From Microbacterium candidum (GTDB taxonomy: Bacteria > Actinomycetota > Actinomycetes > Actinomycetales > Microbacteriaceae): a stretch of 64,000 bases of DNA. The notes under the pieces were generated by a model, which was not told the DNA's origin, made no database searches, and saw only the letters and a list, made by a program, of their open reading frames with translations. The translations under genes were made by a program, and so were the position numbers. The stretch lies in the NCBI RefSeq assembly GCF_030315975.1, contig NZ_JASXSZ010000004.1:372001-436000 (forward strand). The letters run 5' to 3'. Each line of letters starts with the position of its first letter. Positions within the stretch are counted from its first letter, which is position 1. Shown here in pieces: positions 46,534-56,021 of this stretch.

Positions 46534-47682
46534 ATGCACGAGGACACCAGGCGGGGAGTGCTCGCCGACGTGCGCGTGGCCGACTTCTCGCGCGTGCTCG
46601 CCGGTCCCTACGCGACGATGACGCTCGCCGACTTCGGCGCTGACGTCGTGAAGATCGAGCCGCCTGCCGGCGACGACACGCGCCACTGGATGCCGCCCGT
46701 CGATGCGGCCGGCCAGGCCACGTACTTCAACAGCGTCAACCGCAACAAGCGGTCAGTGGCGCTGGATCTGACGACGGATGCGGGCCGGGCCGAGGCGTGG
46801 CGCCTCGCGACCACCGCGGACGTCGTCGTCGAGAACTTCCGCCCGGGCGTCATGGACCGGTTCGGCCTCGACTATGAGAGCGTCGCCGCCGCGAATCCCG
46901 GAGCGGTCTACGCATCCATCACGGGCTTCGGTGCGGGCGAGGGCGCGGCGCTGGCGGGCTACGACCTCCTCGTGCAGGCCGTCGGCGGGCTCATGTCGAT
47001 CACCGGCGACCCGGACGGTGCGCCGGCCAAGGCGGGCGTCGCGCTCGTCGACGTGCTGTGCGGGCTGAATGCCGTGAGCGGCATCCTGCTCGCCCTGCGT
47101 GAGCGCGACCGCACGGGCCGCGGACAGCGCGTCGAGGTGAATCTCCTCCACAGCCTCCTCTCTGCTCTCACGAACCAGGCCGCGTCGACCCTCGCCACCG
47201 GCACTGCGCCGCGACGGCTGGGCAACGCGCATCCGTCGATCTCGCCCTACGCCGTCTATCGCGCCGCCGACCGTGATCTGGTCATCGCCGTGGGCAACGA
47301 CAAGCAGTTCGCAGCGCTCGCTGCGGTCATCGGCGTCCCCGCTCTCGCGGACGACGTGCGGTTCCTCACCAACGCGGCCCGCGTCGCTCACCGCGACGCG
47401 CTGACCGTCGACCTCGAGCGTGCGCTCGCGGGGCGCCCCGCCGCCGAATGGGTCGACCTCTTCGCCGCGGCCGGCGTCCCGTCCGGGCTCGTCAACGATG
47501 TCGGCGAGGCCATCGCCCTCGCCGGCCGTCTCGGCCTCGATCCGGTCGTCGAACTCGGCGCGAGCCGCACGGTCTCGAGCCCGATAGGTCTCGGCGCCGC
47601 CCCTGCCGTCTACCTGACCCCGCCGCCGACGCTCGACGCGTCGCACGGCGCCGACTGGCTCCCCAGAGAGGAAACCCGATGA
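46534..47682 (+). CDS. Class III (CaiB/BaiF) CoA-transferase
   Basis: The 382-residue enzyme moves CoA between carboxylic acids. The catalytic aspartate is D144 in AGYDLLVQA. The N-terminal RVADFSRVLAGPYATMTLADFGADVVKIE and NRNKRSVALDL are family signatures. The stop overlaps the next gene, a glutaryl-CoA dehydrogenase homologue. Succinyl-CoA:glutarate CoA-transferases belong to this same family, so glutarate activation is a good fit from context. A dicarboxylate other than glutarate cannot be excluded. Confidence 0.88.
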   Translation: MHEDTRRGVLADVRVADFSRVLAGPYATMTLADFGADVVKIEPPAGDDTRHWMPPVDAAGQATYFNSVNRNKRSVALDLTTDAGRAEAWRLATTADVVVENFRPGVMDRFGLDYESVAAANPGAVYASITGFGAGEGAALAGYDLLVQAVGGLMSITGDPDGAPAKAGVALVDVLCGLNAVSGILLALRERDRTGRGQRVEVNLLHSLLSALTNQAASTLATGTAPRRLGNAHPSISPYAVYRAADRDLVIAVGNDKQFAALAAVIGVPALADDVRFLTNAARVAHRDALTVDLERALAGRPAAEWVDLFAAAGVPSGLVNDVGEAIALAGRLGLDPVVELGASRTVSSPIGLGAAPAVYLTPPPTLDASHGADWLPREETR

Positions 47683-48863
47683 CCACCGCACCCCGTATCG
47701 ACCAGGTCTTCGACTTCGACGCCCTTCTCACCGACGAGGAGCGCGCCTGGCAGCAGAAGGCCCGCGCCTTCGCGCAGGAGCGCATCCTCCCGGTCATCGA
47801 GGAGGACTTCGAGAACAAGCACTTCCGCCGCGAGCTGATCCCGCAGCTCGGCGCGGCGGGCTTCCTCGGCATGCACATCAAGGGCTACGGATGCGCCGGT
47901 GCCGGTGCGGTCTCGTACGGCCTCGTGTGCCTCGAGCTCGAGGCGGCCGACAGCGGCTGGCGCACATTCGTCTCCGTGCAGGGATCCCTCGCGATGAGCG
48001 CGATCTCCAAGTACGGATCCGAGGAGCAGAAGGAGCGCTGGCTGCCCGGCATGGCGGCCGGCGAGCTCGTCGGATGCTTCGCCCTCACCGAGCCGCAGGG
48101 TGGCAGTGACCCCGCTGCGATGACGACGACCGCGCGCCGCGACGGCGACGGCTGGGTCATCGACGGCGCCAAGCGCTGGATCGGCCTCGCGTCGCTCGCC
48201 GACGTCGCCGTCGTGTGGGCTCGCGTCCCGGAGTTCGGCGAGGGCGGGAAGGCCGTCCGAGGCTTCCTCGTGCCGACGCAGACCCCCGGCTTCACCGCCA
48301 CCCCGATCGACGGCAAGCTGTCGATGCGCGCGTCCGTCCAGTGCGACATCTCGCTGGAAGGCGTGCGTGTCGACGCCGACGCGCTGCTGCCCGGCGCCGA
48401 GGGCCTCTCGGGCCCGTTCGGCTGCCTCAACGAGGCCCGCTACGGCATCGTGTGGGGTGCGATGGGCGCCGCCCGTTCGTGCCTCGAGGTGGCCCTGGGG
48501 CGTTCGATCACGCGCGAGGTGTTCGGCAAGCCGATCGGCGCGAACCAGCTCACGCAGGCGAAGCTCGCCGACATGCTGCTGGAGGTCGAGAAGGGGATGC
48601 TGCTGGCACTGCACCTCGGACGGCTCAAGGAGCGCGGCGCGCTGACTCCGGCGCAGATCTCGGTCGGCAAGCTCAACAGCGTGCGCGAGGCTCTCGAGAT
48701 CGCGCACCAGGCGCGCACGATCCTCGGCGGCGACGGCATCACGAACGCCTTCCCGATCATGCGCCACGCCGCCAACCTCGAGTCGGTGCGCACATACGAG
48801 GGCACCGACGAGATCCACCAGCTGGTCCTCGGCCGCGCCATGACCGGTCTGAACGCGTTCTGA
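47679..48863 (+). CDS. Acyl-CoA dehydrogenase, glutaryl-CoA dehydrogenase type
   Basis: The 394-residue FAD enzyme has catalytic base E374 in RTYEGTDEIHQL. It also has CFALTEPQGGSDPAAMTTTA and YGIVWGAMGAA, both hallmarks of glutaryl-CoA dehydrogenases, which oxidise and decarboxylate glutaryl-CoA to crotonyl-CoA. No electron-transfer flavoprotein genes are nearby. It overlaps the CoA-transferase gene by 4 bases and the next dehydrogenase by one. Confidence 0.88.
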   Translation: MTTAPRIDQVFDFDALLTDEERAWQQKARAFAQERILPVIEEDFENKHFRRELIPQLGAAGFLGMHIKGYGCAGAGAVSYGLVCLELEAADSGWRTFVSVQGSLAMSAISKYGSEEQKERWLPGMAAGELVGCFALTEPQGGSDPAAMTTTARRDGDGWVIDGAKRWIGLASLADVAVVWARVPEFGEGGKAVRGFLVPTQTPGFTATPIDGKLSMRASVQCDISLEGVRVDADALLPGAEGLSGPFGCLNEARYGIVWGAMGAARSCLEVALGRSITREVFGKPIGANQLTQAKLADMLLEVEKGMLLALHLGRLKERGALTPAQISVGKLNSVREALEIAHQARTILGGDGITNAFPIMRHAANLESVRTYEGTDEIHQLVLGRAMTGLNAF

Positions 48864-50317
48864 TGGACGCCGTCGACACGGTGGATGCCGCCGTCCGCGC
48901 GGCGGCCGCATCCGGATTCGAATCCTCGTCGCGCGCCGACCGCGCCACGTGGCTGCGCGCGCTCGCGGCGGCCCTGGAGACGGATTCCGCCGAACTCGTC
49001 GCGATCGCCCACGCGGAGACGCACCTGTCCGAGGCCCGTCTGTCGGGCGAGGTCGTCCGGACGGCGTCGCAGCTGCGGTTCTTCGCCGACGTGTGCGCCG
49101 ACGGCGGGTACCTCGAAGCGACGGTCGACACCCCGGACCCGACGACCATCCCGCCGCGTCCGGACCTGCGCCGCATCCTGCGTCCGATCGGCGTCGTCGC
49201 GGTCTTCACCGCCTCGAACTTCCCGTTCGCGTTCTCGGTGCTCGGCAACGACACCGCGTCGGCGCTCGCGGCCGGGTGCCCCGTCGTCGTGAAGGCGCAC
49301 CCCGGTCATCCCGAGCTCTCCCGTCGCGTGGCGGACCTTGCCCGCACCGCGCTGACCGAGGCGGGGGCTCCCGCAGACGCCCTCGTGCTGGTGGAAGGCG
49401 TCGAAGAGGGCATCGCGCTGGTGCGCCACCCGCTCGTCCGCGCCGTCGGGTTCACGGGGTCGACGCGCGGCGGCCGCGCGCTGTTCGACCTCGCCGTCTC
49501 CCGGCCCGACCCCATCCCGTTCTACGGCGAACTCGGGTCGGTGAACCCGGTCGTCGTGACGCCTGCGGCGGTGCGGGAGGATGCGGCGGCCCTCGCCGCG
49601 GGTCTCGCCGCTTCGTTCACGCGCGACGGCGGGCAGTACTGCACGAAGCCCGGACTCGTCTTCGTCCCGGCCGGTGTCGGGTTCGAGGCCGCCGTCGGGG
49701 CGGCTGCGGCGGATGCGCCGGCCCAGCGCCTTCTCACCGACGGCATGACGGACGCGTTCGCGCGCGGTGCGGATGCCTTGGAGGCCCGGGCCGACGTGGC
49801 GACGATCGCCGTCGCCGGGGGAGCAGCGGGCACCGAGTCCGCGCCGACGGTCGCGGCGACGACGGCGTCGGCGTTCGCCGCCGCTCCCGAGGCGTTCCAG
49901 GAGGAGCACTTCGGCCCGCTGACACTCCTCGTCTCCTATGACGACGCGGCTCCGGGCGGCGATCTCGATGCCGCGCTGGGCCTCCTCGAGGGCAGCCTCA
50001 CCGGCACCGTTCGGCACGCCGCATCCGACGACGACGAACTCGTTGCGCGCGTGACGCACGCGCTCACGCGCGTCGCCGGACGCGTGCTCTACGACGGCTG
50101 GCCGACGGGCGTCGCGATCGCGTGGGCGCAGCACCATGGCGGCCCGTGGCCCGCGTCGACGGCGTCGGTGCACACGTCGGTCGGCGCGACGGCGATCCGG
50201 CGCTTCCTCGCCCCCGTCGCGTATCAGGATGCGCCGCAGGCGGTGCTCCCGCGGGAACTGCGTGACGGCAATCCGCTCGGCGTCCTCCGTCGCGAGAACG
50301 GCGTGCTGACCGTCTGA
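48863..50317 (+). CDS. Aldehyde dehydrogenase, alpha-ketoglutarate-semialdehyde dehydrogenase-like
   Basis: The 484-residue protein has E223 in FYGELGSVNP and nucleophile C260 in GGQYCTKPG. The TASNFPFAFSVLGNDTASALAAGCPVVVKAHPGHP segment is typical of the 2,5-dioxovalerate/ketoglutarate-semialdehyde dehydrogenase group, which prefers NADP. ATG 48863 overlaps the previous stop (TGATG). In this operon it could supply glutarate from glutarate semialdehyde. The operon ends at the 50326 terminator. Confidence 0.85.
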   Translation: MDAVDTVDAAVRAAAASGFESSSRADRATWLRALAAALETDSAELVAIAHAETHLSEARLSGEVVRTASQLRFFADVCADGGYLEATVDTPDPTTIPPRPDLRRILRPIGVVAVFTASNFPFAFSVLGNDTASALAAGCPVVVKAHPGHPELSRRVADLARTALTEAGAPADALVLVEGVEEGIALVRHPLVRAVGFTGSTRGGRALFDLAVSRPDPIPFYGELGSVNPVVVTPAAVREDAAALAAGLAASFTRDGGQYCTKPGLVFVPAGVGFEAAVGAAAADAPAQRLLTDGMTDAFARGADALEARADVATIAVAGGAAGTESAPTVAATTASAFAAAPEAFQEEHFGPLTLLVSYDDAAPGGDLDAALGLLEGSLTGTVRHAASDDDELVARVTHALTRVAGRVLYDGWPTGVAIAWAQHHGGPWPASTASVHTSVGATAIRRFLAPVAYQDAPQAVLPRELRDGNPLGVLRRENGVLTV

Positions 50318-50325
50318 TGACACGA

Positions 50326-50358
50326 CGAAGGCCCGGATGCCGTGCATCCGGGCCTTCG
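50326..50358. terminator. Bidirectional terminator after the glutarate-type operon
   Basis: A perfect 15-bp stem (50326-50340 with 50344-50358) has a 3-base loop, between the convergent aldehyde dehydrogenase and DUF4870 genes. The stem carries CCCGGATGC/GCATCCGGG. Confidence 0.8.
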
Positions 50359-50363
50359 TGCTG

Positions 50364-50906
50364 TCATTTGATGAAGCGGAAGTTGAACGGGTAGCGGTAG
50401 CTGCCGCCCGCGTTGATGCGCACGCCGCCCATGATCGAGAAGATCACGTTCAGGATGTAGCCGGCCCACCACAGGAGGCTGAAGATCCAGCCCAGGAGCA
50501 CGAAGCTGAAGACGATGCCGAGGACGTTGATCGCGACGAGGATGATCGTGATCGTGATCTGCCAGTTCAGTGCCTCCTTCGCCTCGACGTTGGTACGCGG
50601 ACCGCGGTCCTTGCCGACCAGCCAGATGATCAGCGACGGAAGGAAGCCGACGATACCGCCGAGGTTGGCCCACATCGCAAGCTGTTTGTCGGTCTCGGCC
50701 GAGTACGGGGCTCCGGGGGAGGCGTACTGCTGCCCGGCCGGCGGCTGCTGATACTGCGGCGGCTGCTGGTACTGCGGCGGCTGGTACTGCGGCGGCTGCT
50801 GTGCAGGCGGCTGCTCGGATGCCGGCGGCTGCGCAGGCTGCTGCGGCGGCTGCGCGGGCGGAGGGGTGTTCGGGTCCCCGGGCTCGGCGGCGTTCGGGTC
50901 GCTCAT
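50364..50906 (-). CDS. DUF4870 domain membrane protein with Pro/Gln-rich head
   Basis: The protein has 180 residues from ATG 50906 (AAAGG upstream); the longer open frame has no start signal. Residues 1-75 are a Pro/Gln-rich disordered region with PPQYQ repeats. The DUF4870 domain (about 78-180) has three hydrophobic segments and the characteristic EAKEALNWQITI and YRYPFNFRFIK ends. The family is known as Tic20-like in fold and its function in bacteria is unknown. Confidence 0.85.
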   Translation of the reverse strand: MSDPNAAEPGDPNTPPPAQPPQQPAQPPASEQPPAQQPPQYQPPQYQQPPQYQQPPAGQQYASPGAPYSAETDKQLAMWANLGGIVGFLPSLIIWLVGKDRGPRTNVEAKEALNWQITITIILVAINVLGIVFSFVLLGWIFSLLWWAGYILNVIFSIMGGVRINAGGSYRYPFNFRFIK

Positions 50907-51082
50907 CGGAAGCGCCTTTCTTGGGATTGGCGGAGGGTGTCCCGGGCGTGGGCACGCGTGTGCGCACGGGTCCGTGACCTGATCGCTACCGTAGTGGTGG
51001 GCTCGAGGCGGCGGCAATGGCCACGCCGGGTTCGGGTGGACCCGCCGGAGGCGTCCGGCGCGGTGGAATCGAGAGGCGGAAC

Positions 51083-52057
51083 ATGGCGGACATACAGCAG
51101 CGGAGGGTCGGGGCATCCGGTCTTCTCGTCTCGGCGGCGGGGCTCGGCTGCAACAATTTCGGCCGCGCGGGAACGGTCACCGAGACGCTCGACGGCACGC
51201 GTGAAGTGCTCGCGGCGGCGATCGACGCCGGCGTCACCTTCCTCGACACCGCCGACATCTACGGCAAGGAGTTCGGGCTCTCCGAGACGCTGATGGGAGA
51301 AGCGCTGCGCGGTCGCCGCGACGAGGTCGTCATCGCGACGAAGTTCGGGCACTCCGCATATACGCCCCCCGGAGTAGGCGGCGCGAACGCGTCGCGCACC
51401 TACATCCGACGCGCCGTCGAGGCGTCGCTGCGGCGGCTCCAGACGGACTGGATCGACCTGTACCAGCTGCACACCCCCGACGACGACACCCCCATCGAGG
51501 AGACGCTCGACGCGCTCGGCGACCTCGTGCGCGAGGGCAAGGTCCGCTATCTCGGGCACTCGAACTTCTCGGGGTGGCAGATCGCGGAGGCGCACTTCAC
51601 GGCGCTCATGCGCCACGGCATCCCGTTCGTGTCGTCGCAGAACGAGTACAGCCTGCTGCAGCGGCACGCGGAGCGGAACGTGCTGCGCGCCGTGCGACGG
51701 TACGACCTCGGCTTCTTCCCGTACTTCCCGCTCTACAACGGCCTGCTCACGGGCAAGTTCACCCGGGCGGGCGGGCCGGACTCGAGCCGGATCATGCGCC
51801 AGCGCCCGCACCTGTGGAAGGACGCACCCTGGGACGCCCTCGAGGCGTACCAGGCGTTCTGCGACGAGCGCGGCATCACGATGCTCGAGGCGACGTACGG
51901 ATGGATGCTGTCGCACCCCTCCGTCGCGAGCGTCATCGCCGGCGCGACCACACCGGAGCAGGTGCGGGCGAATGCGGCCGCATCCTCGGCGTGGACGCCC
52001 GACGCCGACGATCTCGCCGCGATCGACGCGCTCTTCCCGCCTCCTCCGCCGGCCTGA
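51083..52057 (+). CDS. Aldo/keto reductase
   Basis: The 324-residue TIM-barrel NADPH oxidoreductase has a catalytic set in DTADIYG (Asp and Tyr), ATKFG (Lys) and YQLHTPD (His). The C-terminal VASVIAGATTPEQVRANAAAS is the NADP-binding region of AKR family members similar to YhdN/YajO. The protein ends in a run of prolines (PPPPPA). GAGGCGGA precedes ATG 51083. The substrate is unknown. Confidence 0.9.
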   Translation: MADIQQRRVGASGLLVSAAGLGCNNFGRAGTVTETLDGTREVLAAAIDAGVTFLDTADIYGKEFGLSETLMGEALRGRRDEVVIATKFGHSAYTPPGVGGANASRTYIRRAVEASLRRLQTDWIDLYQLHTPDDDTPIEETLDALGDLVREGKVRYLGHSNFSGWQIAEAHFTALMRHGIPFVSSQNEYSLLQRHAERNVLRAVRRYDLGFFPYFPLYNGLLTGKFTRAGGPDSSRIMRQRPHLWKDAPWDALEAYQAFCDERGITMLEATYGWMLSHPSVASVIAGATTPEQVRANAAASSAWTPDADDLAAIDALFPPPPPA

Positions 52058-52194
52058 CGATCCTTGCGGCCCGGACGGCCGTCCGTCGTTCGCTGACAGC
52101 GCAGGGCCGTCGATGCACACGTGCAGATTATCGGCGTAACGTCGTGAGCCGCACGGACCTGTCGCGGATGTCTCCGTGCACCGGAAGGACCCAC

Positions 52195-53928
52195 ATGCTC
52201 GGCAGACTTCTCGTGCGGTACCTGTCGCCCGCGTGGCCGCTCATCATCGGGGTGGTCGTCTTCCAGCTGGCGCAGTCGATCGCGTCCCTGTGGCTCCCGA
52301 CGCTGCAGGCGAACATCATCGACGACGGCGTCATCAAGGGCGACGTCGACTACATCTGGCGGACCGGCGCCGTCATGCTGGCAGTGAGCTTCGTGCAGAT
52401 CGCCTGCGCCATCGTCGCGGTCTACTTCGGCTCGCGACTCGCGATGGGGATGGGGCGCGACCTGCGCGGTGACATCTTCCACCGCGTCGTCGGGTTCTCC
52501 CAGCGGGAGGTCGGGCGCTTCGGGGCGCCGTCGCTCATCACCCGCAACACGAACGACGTGCAGCAGGTGCAGATGCTCGTGCAGATGTCGGCGACGCTCA
52601 TGATCTCGGCGCCCATCCTGGCGATCGGGGGCGTCATCTTCGCGCTGCGGGAGGACCCGGGCCTGTCGTGGCTCATGGCGGTCTCGGTGCCTCTGCTGCT
52701 CATCATCGTGTCGCTCATCGTCGTGCGGATGGTGCCCGCGTTCCGGTCGATGCAGAAGAAGATCGACCGCGTCAACCAGATCATGCGCGAGCAGCTGACC
52801 GGCATCCGCGTCGTCCGGGCGTTCGTCCGCGAGGATCACGAGAAGGTGCGGTTCGCGACCGCGAGCGGCGACGTCCGCGACACGGCGCTGCGCGCCGGCA
52901 ATCTGATGGCGCTCATGTTCCCGGCCGTCATGCTGGTCCTCAACGTCTCGAGCGTGGCGGTGATCTGGTTCGGCGCATTCCAGATCCAGGACGGCGAGAC
53001 CCAGGTCGGGACGCTCTTCGCCTTCCTCAGCTACATGATGCAGATCCTCATGGGCGTCATGATGGCGACGTTCATGTTCGTCATGATCCCGCGCGCCGCC
53101 GTCTGCGCGACGCGCATCGGCGAGGTGCTCGACACCGAGCCCTCGGTCGCCGCCCCCGCGGTCGCGGAGGAGGCCCCCGCACCCGTCGGGCGCGTCGTGT
53201 TCGACCATGTCGAGTTCACGTATCCGGGCGCAGACGCGCCGGTGCTCCACGACGTGTCGTTCGCGGTGGAGCCCGGGACTACGACCGCGATCATCGGCTC
53301 GACGGGTGCAGGCAAGACGACCCTCGTCGGGCTCGTGCCGCGCCTGTTCGACGTCACGGGCGGATCCGTCACGATCGACGGAGTGGACGTCCGCGAATAC
53401 GATCCCGACGAGCTGTGGGAGCGCATCGGGCTCGTCCCGCAGCGCGCGTTCCTCTTCTCCGGCAGCATCGCATCCAATCTCCGCTACGGCGACGGCGCGG
53501 CGAGCGACGACGACCTGTGGCGGGCGCTGGAGCTCGCCCAGGCCCGCGACTTCGTCGAGGCGATGCCCGAGGGTCTCGAGGCGCAGATCGCGCAGGGCGG
53601 CACGAACGTCTCCGGCGGCCAGCGGCAGCGTCTCGCCATCGCGCGGGCACTGGTCAAGCGTCCCGAGGTCTACATCTTCGACGACTCGTTCTCGGCGCTG
53701 GATCTGGCGACGGATGCGGCGCTGCGCCGCGCGCTCGACACGCATCTGCCGGACGCCACGCGCATCGTCGTCGCGCAGCGCGTGTCGACCATCCAGCATG
53801 CCGACCAGATCGTCGTGCTCGACCACGGCCGCGTCGTGGGTCTCGGCACCCACGACGAACTCACGCAGACCAACGACACGTATCGCGAGATCGTCGAATC
53901 GCAGCTCTCGGTGGAGGAGGCGGCATGA
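52195..53928 (+). CDS. ABC exporter subunit 1 (heterodimer half with degenerate catalytic site)
   Basis: The 577-residue half-transporter has six transmembrane helices (about 1-310) and an ATPase domain with Walker A STGAGKTT (K374), canonical signature VSGGQ (472-476), a Walker B followed by Asp instead of Glu (D496-D497 in FDDSFS), and an H-loop where His is Gln (Q528 in VAQRVST). GGAAGG precedes ATG 52195. The partner gene overlaps by 4 bases. The pattern matches LmrCD/TM287-288-type heterodimers, which export drugs or lipids. The actual substrate is unknown. Confidence 0.92.
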   Translation: MLGRLLVRYLSPAWPLIIGVVVFQLAQSIASLWLPTLQANIIDDGVIKGDVDYIWRTGAVMLAVSFVQIACAIVAVYFGSRLAMGMGRDLRGDIFHRVVGFSQREVGRFGAPSLITRNTNDVQQVQMLVQMSATLMISAPILAIGGVIFALREDPGLSWLMAVSVPLLLIIVSLIVVRMVPAFRSMQKKIDRVNQIMREQLTGIRVVRAFVREDHEKVRFATASGDVRDTALRAGNLMALMFPAVMLVLNVSSVAVIWFGAFQIQDGETQVGTLFAFLSYMMQILMGVMMATFMFVMIPRAAVCATRIGEVLDTEPSVAAPAVAEEAPAPVGRVVFDHVEFTYPGADAPVLHDVSFAVEPGTTTAIIGSTGAGKTTLVGLVPRLFDVTGGSVTIDGVDVREYDPDELWERIGLVPQRAFLFSGSIASNLRYGDGAASDDDLWRALELAQARDFVEAMPEGLEAQIAQGGTNVSGGQRQRLAIARALVKRPEVYIFDDSFSALDLATDAALRRALDTHLPDATRIVVAQRVSTIQHADQIVVLDHGRVVGLGTHDELTQTNDTYREIVESQLSVEEAA

Positions 53929-55964
53929 GCGGCCAGTCCTCACAGCAGGCGCAGCGCCGAGGCCCGATGGGCGGAGGTCCCATGCGCGGCATGGGCATGC
54001 CCGTCTCCAAGGCTCAGAACTTCGGGCCGAGCGCCAGGCGGCTGCTCGGAACGCTCCGGCCGGACGCAGCTCTCCTGGTGGTGGTCCTCCTCCTCGGCGT
54101 CGTGAGCGTGACCCTCAACGTGATCGGTCCGAAGCTCCTCGGCAACGCGACGAATGTCGTCGTCGCAGGCTTCACATCGCTGCAGTTCAAGAACGTGCCG
54201 CCCGGCACCACGCAACAGCAGATCATCGACTACATGATGACGCACGGCCAGCAGCAGCAGGCCGATCTTCTCAAGACGATGCAGTTCGTCCCGGGGCAGG
54301 GCATCGATTTCGCGCAGCTCGCGTCGATCCTGCTCACGGTCCTCGCCGTGTACATCGGCGCGGCTCTGTTCGCGTGGCTGCAGGCGCGCATCCTGAACGG
54401 GGTGGTGCAGCGCGCGATGCACCGGCTGCGGCTGCGCGTCGAGGACAAGATCCACCGTCTGCCTCTGTCCTATTTCGACGGAACCCAGCGCGGCGAGGTG
54501 CTCAGCCGGGTCACGAACGACGTCGACAACATCGGCCAGACGATGCAGCAGTCTCTGTCGCAGATGGTGATCTCGCTCCTGACGGTGGTCGGCGTCCTCG
54601 TCATGATGTTCCTGATCTCGCCGCTGCTCGCCGTCATCGCCCTCGTCACGATCCCGCTGACGCTGCTGGTCACGGTGCTCGTCGCGCGTCGGTCGCAGAA
54701 GCTGTTCGTCGCGCAGTGGGCCGCCACTGGCGTCCTCAACGCCCGCGTCGAGGAGACCTACTCGGGCCACTCGATCGTCAAGGTCTTCGGGCATCAGCGC
54801 GCGGTCGAGCGTGATTTCCGCGGTGAGAACGACGCCGTGTACAAGGCGAGCTTCGGCGCGCAGTTCGTCTCGGGCATCATCATGCCGGCGATGCAGTTCA
54901 TCGGGAACCTCGTCTACGTCGCGATCGCGGTGGTGGGCGGCATCCAGGTGCTCAACGGCCTGATCTCGATCGGCGACGTGCAGGCCTTCATCCAGTACTC
55001 CCGCCAGTTCACCCAGCCGCTCGCGCAGCTCGGCTCGATGGCCAACATGCTGCAGTCCGGTGTCGCGAGCGCGGAGCGCGTGTTCGAGCTGCTCGACGAG
55101 CCGGACGAGACGCCCGACCCCGAGCCTGCCGCCACGGCGCCGGAGAGCGCCTCCACCCTCCGGTTCGACGACGTCGCTTTCCGGTACACGGCGGACAAGC
55201 CCCTCATCCACGACCTGAGCCTGAAGGCCGAGCCCGGCAGCACGGTGGCGATCGTGGGGCCGACCGGGGCGGGCAAGACGACGCTCGTGAACCTCATCAT
55301 GCGGTTCTACGACGTCGACGGCGGCGCCATCACACTCGACGGCGTGGACACGACGACCATGACCCGCGCCGATCTGCGCTCGCGCACCGGCATGGTCCTG
55401 CAGGACACGTGGCTGTTCTCCGGCACGATCCGCGAGAACATCGCGTACGGCCGACCGGATGCGACGGAGGAGGAGATCGTGGAGGCCGCCACCGCCGCCT
55501 ACGTCGACCGCTTCGTGCACGCGCTGCCGGACGGCTACGACACGGTGCTCGACGACGAGGCGTCGAACCTGTCGATGGGCGAGCGGCAGCTCGTCACGAT
55601 CGCGCGCGCGTTCCTCGCCGACCCCCGCATCCTGATCCTCGACGAGGCCACCTCCTCCGTCGACACGCGCACCGAGCTGCTGATCCAGCGCGCCATGTCG
55701 CGCCTGCGGATCGACCGGACGTCGTTCGTCATCGCGCACCGCCTCTCCACCATCCGGGACGCCGACCTCATCCTCGTGATGGAGAACGGCGCCATCGTGG
55801 AGCAGGGTGCGCACGACGAGCTGCTGGCGGCGCGAGGAGCGTACTGGCGTCTCTACAACGCGCAGTTCGAAGGCGCGGCGGAGGAGGAGGACGACCTCGG
55901 CCCCGAGCTCGCCGCCCAGGCCGCCGCGCTCGCGGCCCCGGGCGACGTGGACCCGGTCCACTAG
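53925..55964 (+). CDS. ABC exporter subunit 2 (partner with canonical Walker B)
   Basis: The 679-residue half-transporter has a Gly/Met-rich head (RRGPMGGGPMRGMGMP), six helices with a large extracytoplasmic insert between helices 1 and 2 (about residues 80-125), and an ATPase domain with Walker A K451, an altered signature LSMGE (549-553), canonical Walker B D573-E574 and H-loop H605. The tail is acidic (EEEDD). It complements subunit 1: one composite site is canonical and the other is degenerate. Confidence 0.92.
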   Translation: MSGQSSQQAQRRGPMGGGPMRGMGMPVSKAQNFGPSARRLLGTLRPDAALLVVVLLLGVVSVTLNVIGPKLLGNATNVVVAGFTSLQFKNVPPGTTQQQIIDYMMTHGQQQQADLLKTMQFVPGQGIDFAQLASILLTVLAVYIGAALFAWLQARILNGVVQRAMHRLRLRVEDKIHRLPLSYFDGTQRGEVLSRVTNDVDNIGQTMQQSLSQMVISLLTVVGVLVMMFLISPLLAVIALVTIPLTLLVTVLVARRSQKLFVAQWAATGVLNARVEETYSGHSIVKVFGHQRAVERDFRGENDAVYKASFGAQFVSGIIMPAMQFIGNLVYVAIAVVGGIQVLNGLISIGDVQAFIQYSRQFTQPLAQLGSMANMLQSGVASAERVFELLDEPDETPDPEPAATAPESASTLRFDDVAFRYTADKPLIHDLSLKAEPGSTVAIVGPTGAGKTTLVNLIMRFYDVDGGAITLDGVDTTTMTRADLRSRTGMVLQDTWLFSGTIRENIAYGRPDATEEEIVEAATAAYVDRFVHALPDGYDTVLDDEASNLSMGERQLVTIARAFLADPRILILDEATSSVDTRTELLIQRAMSRLRIDRTSFVIAHRLSTIRDADLILVMENGAIVEQGAHDELLAARGAYWRLYNAQFEGAAEEEDDLGPELAAQAAALAAPGDVDPVH

Positions 55965-56021
55965 GATGTGAGGCACCGTCCACGGTCTCGCGGGCGTGCA
56001 CGGTCGAAGGGGAGGGCGCGC

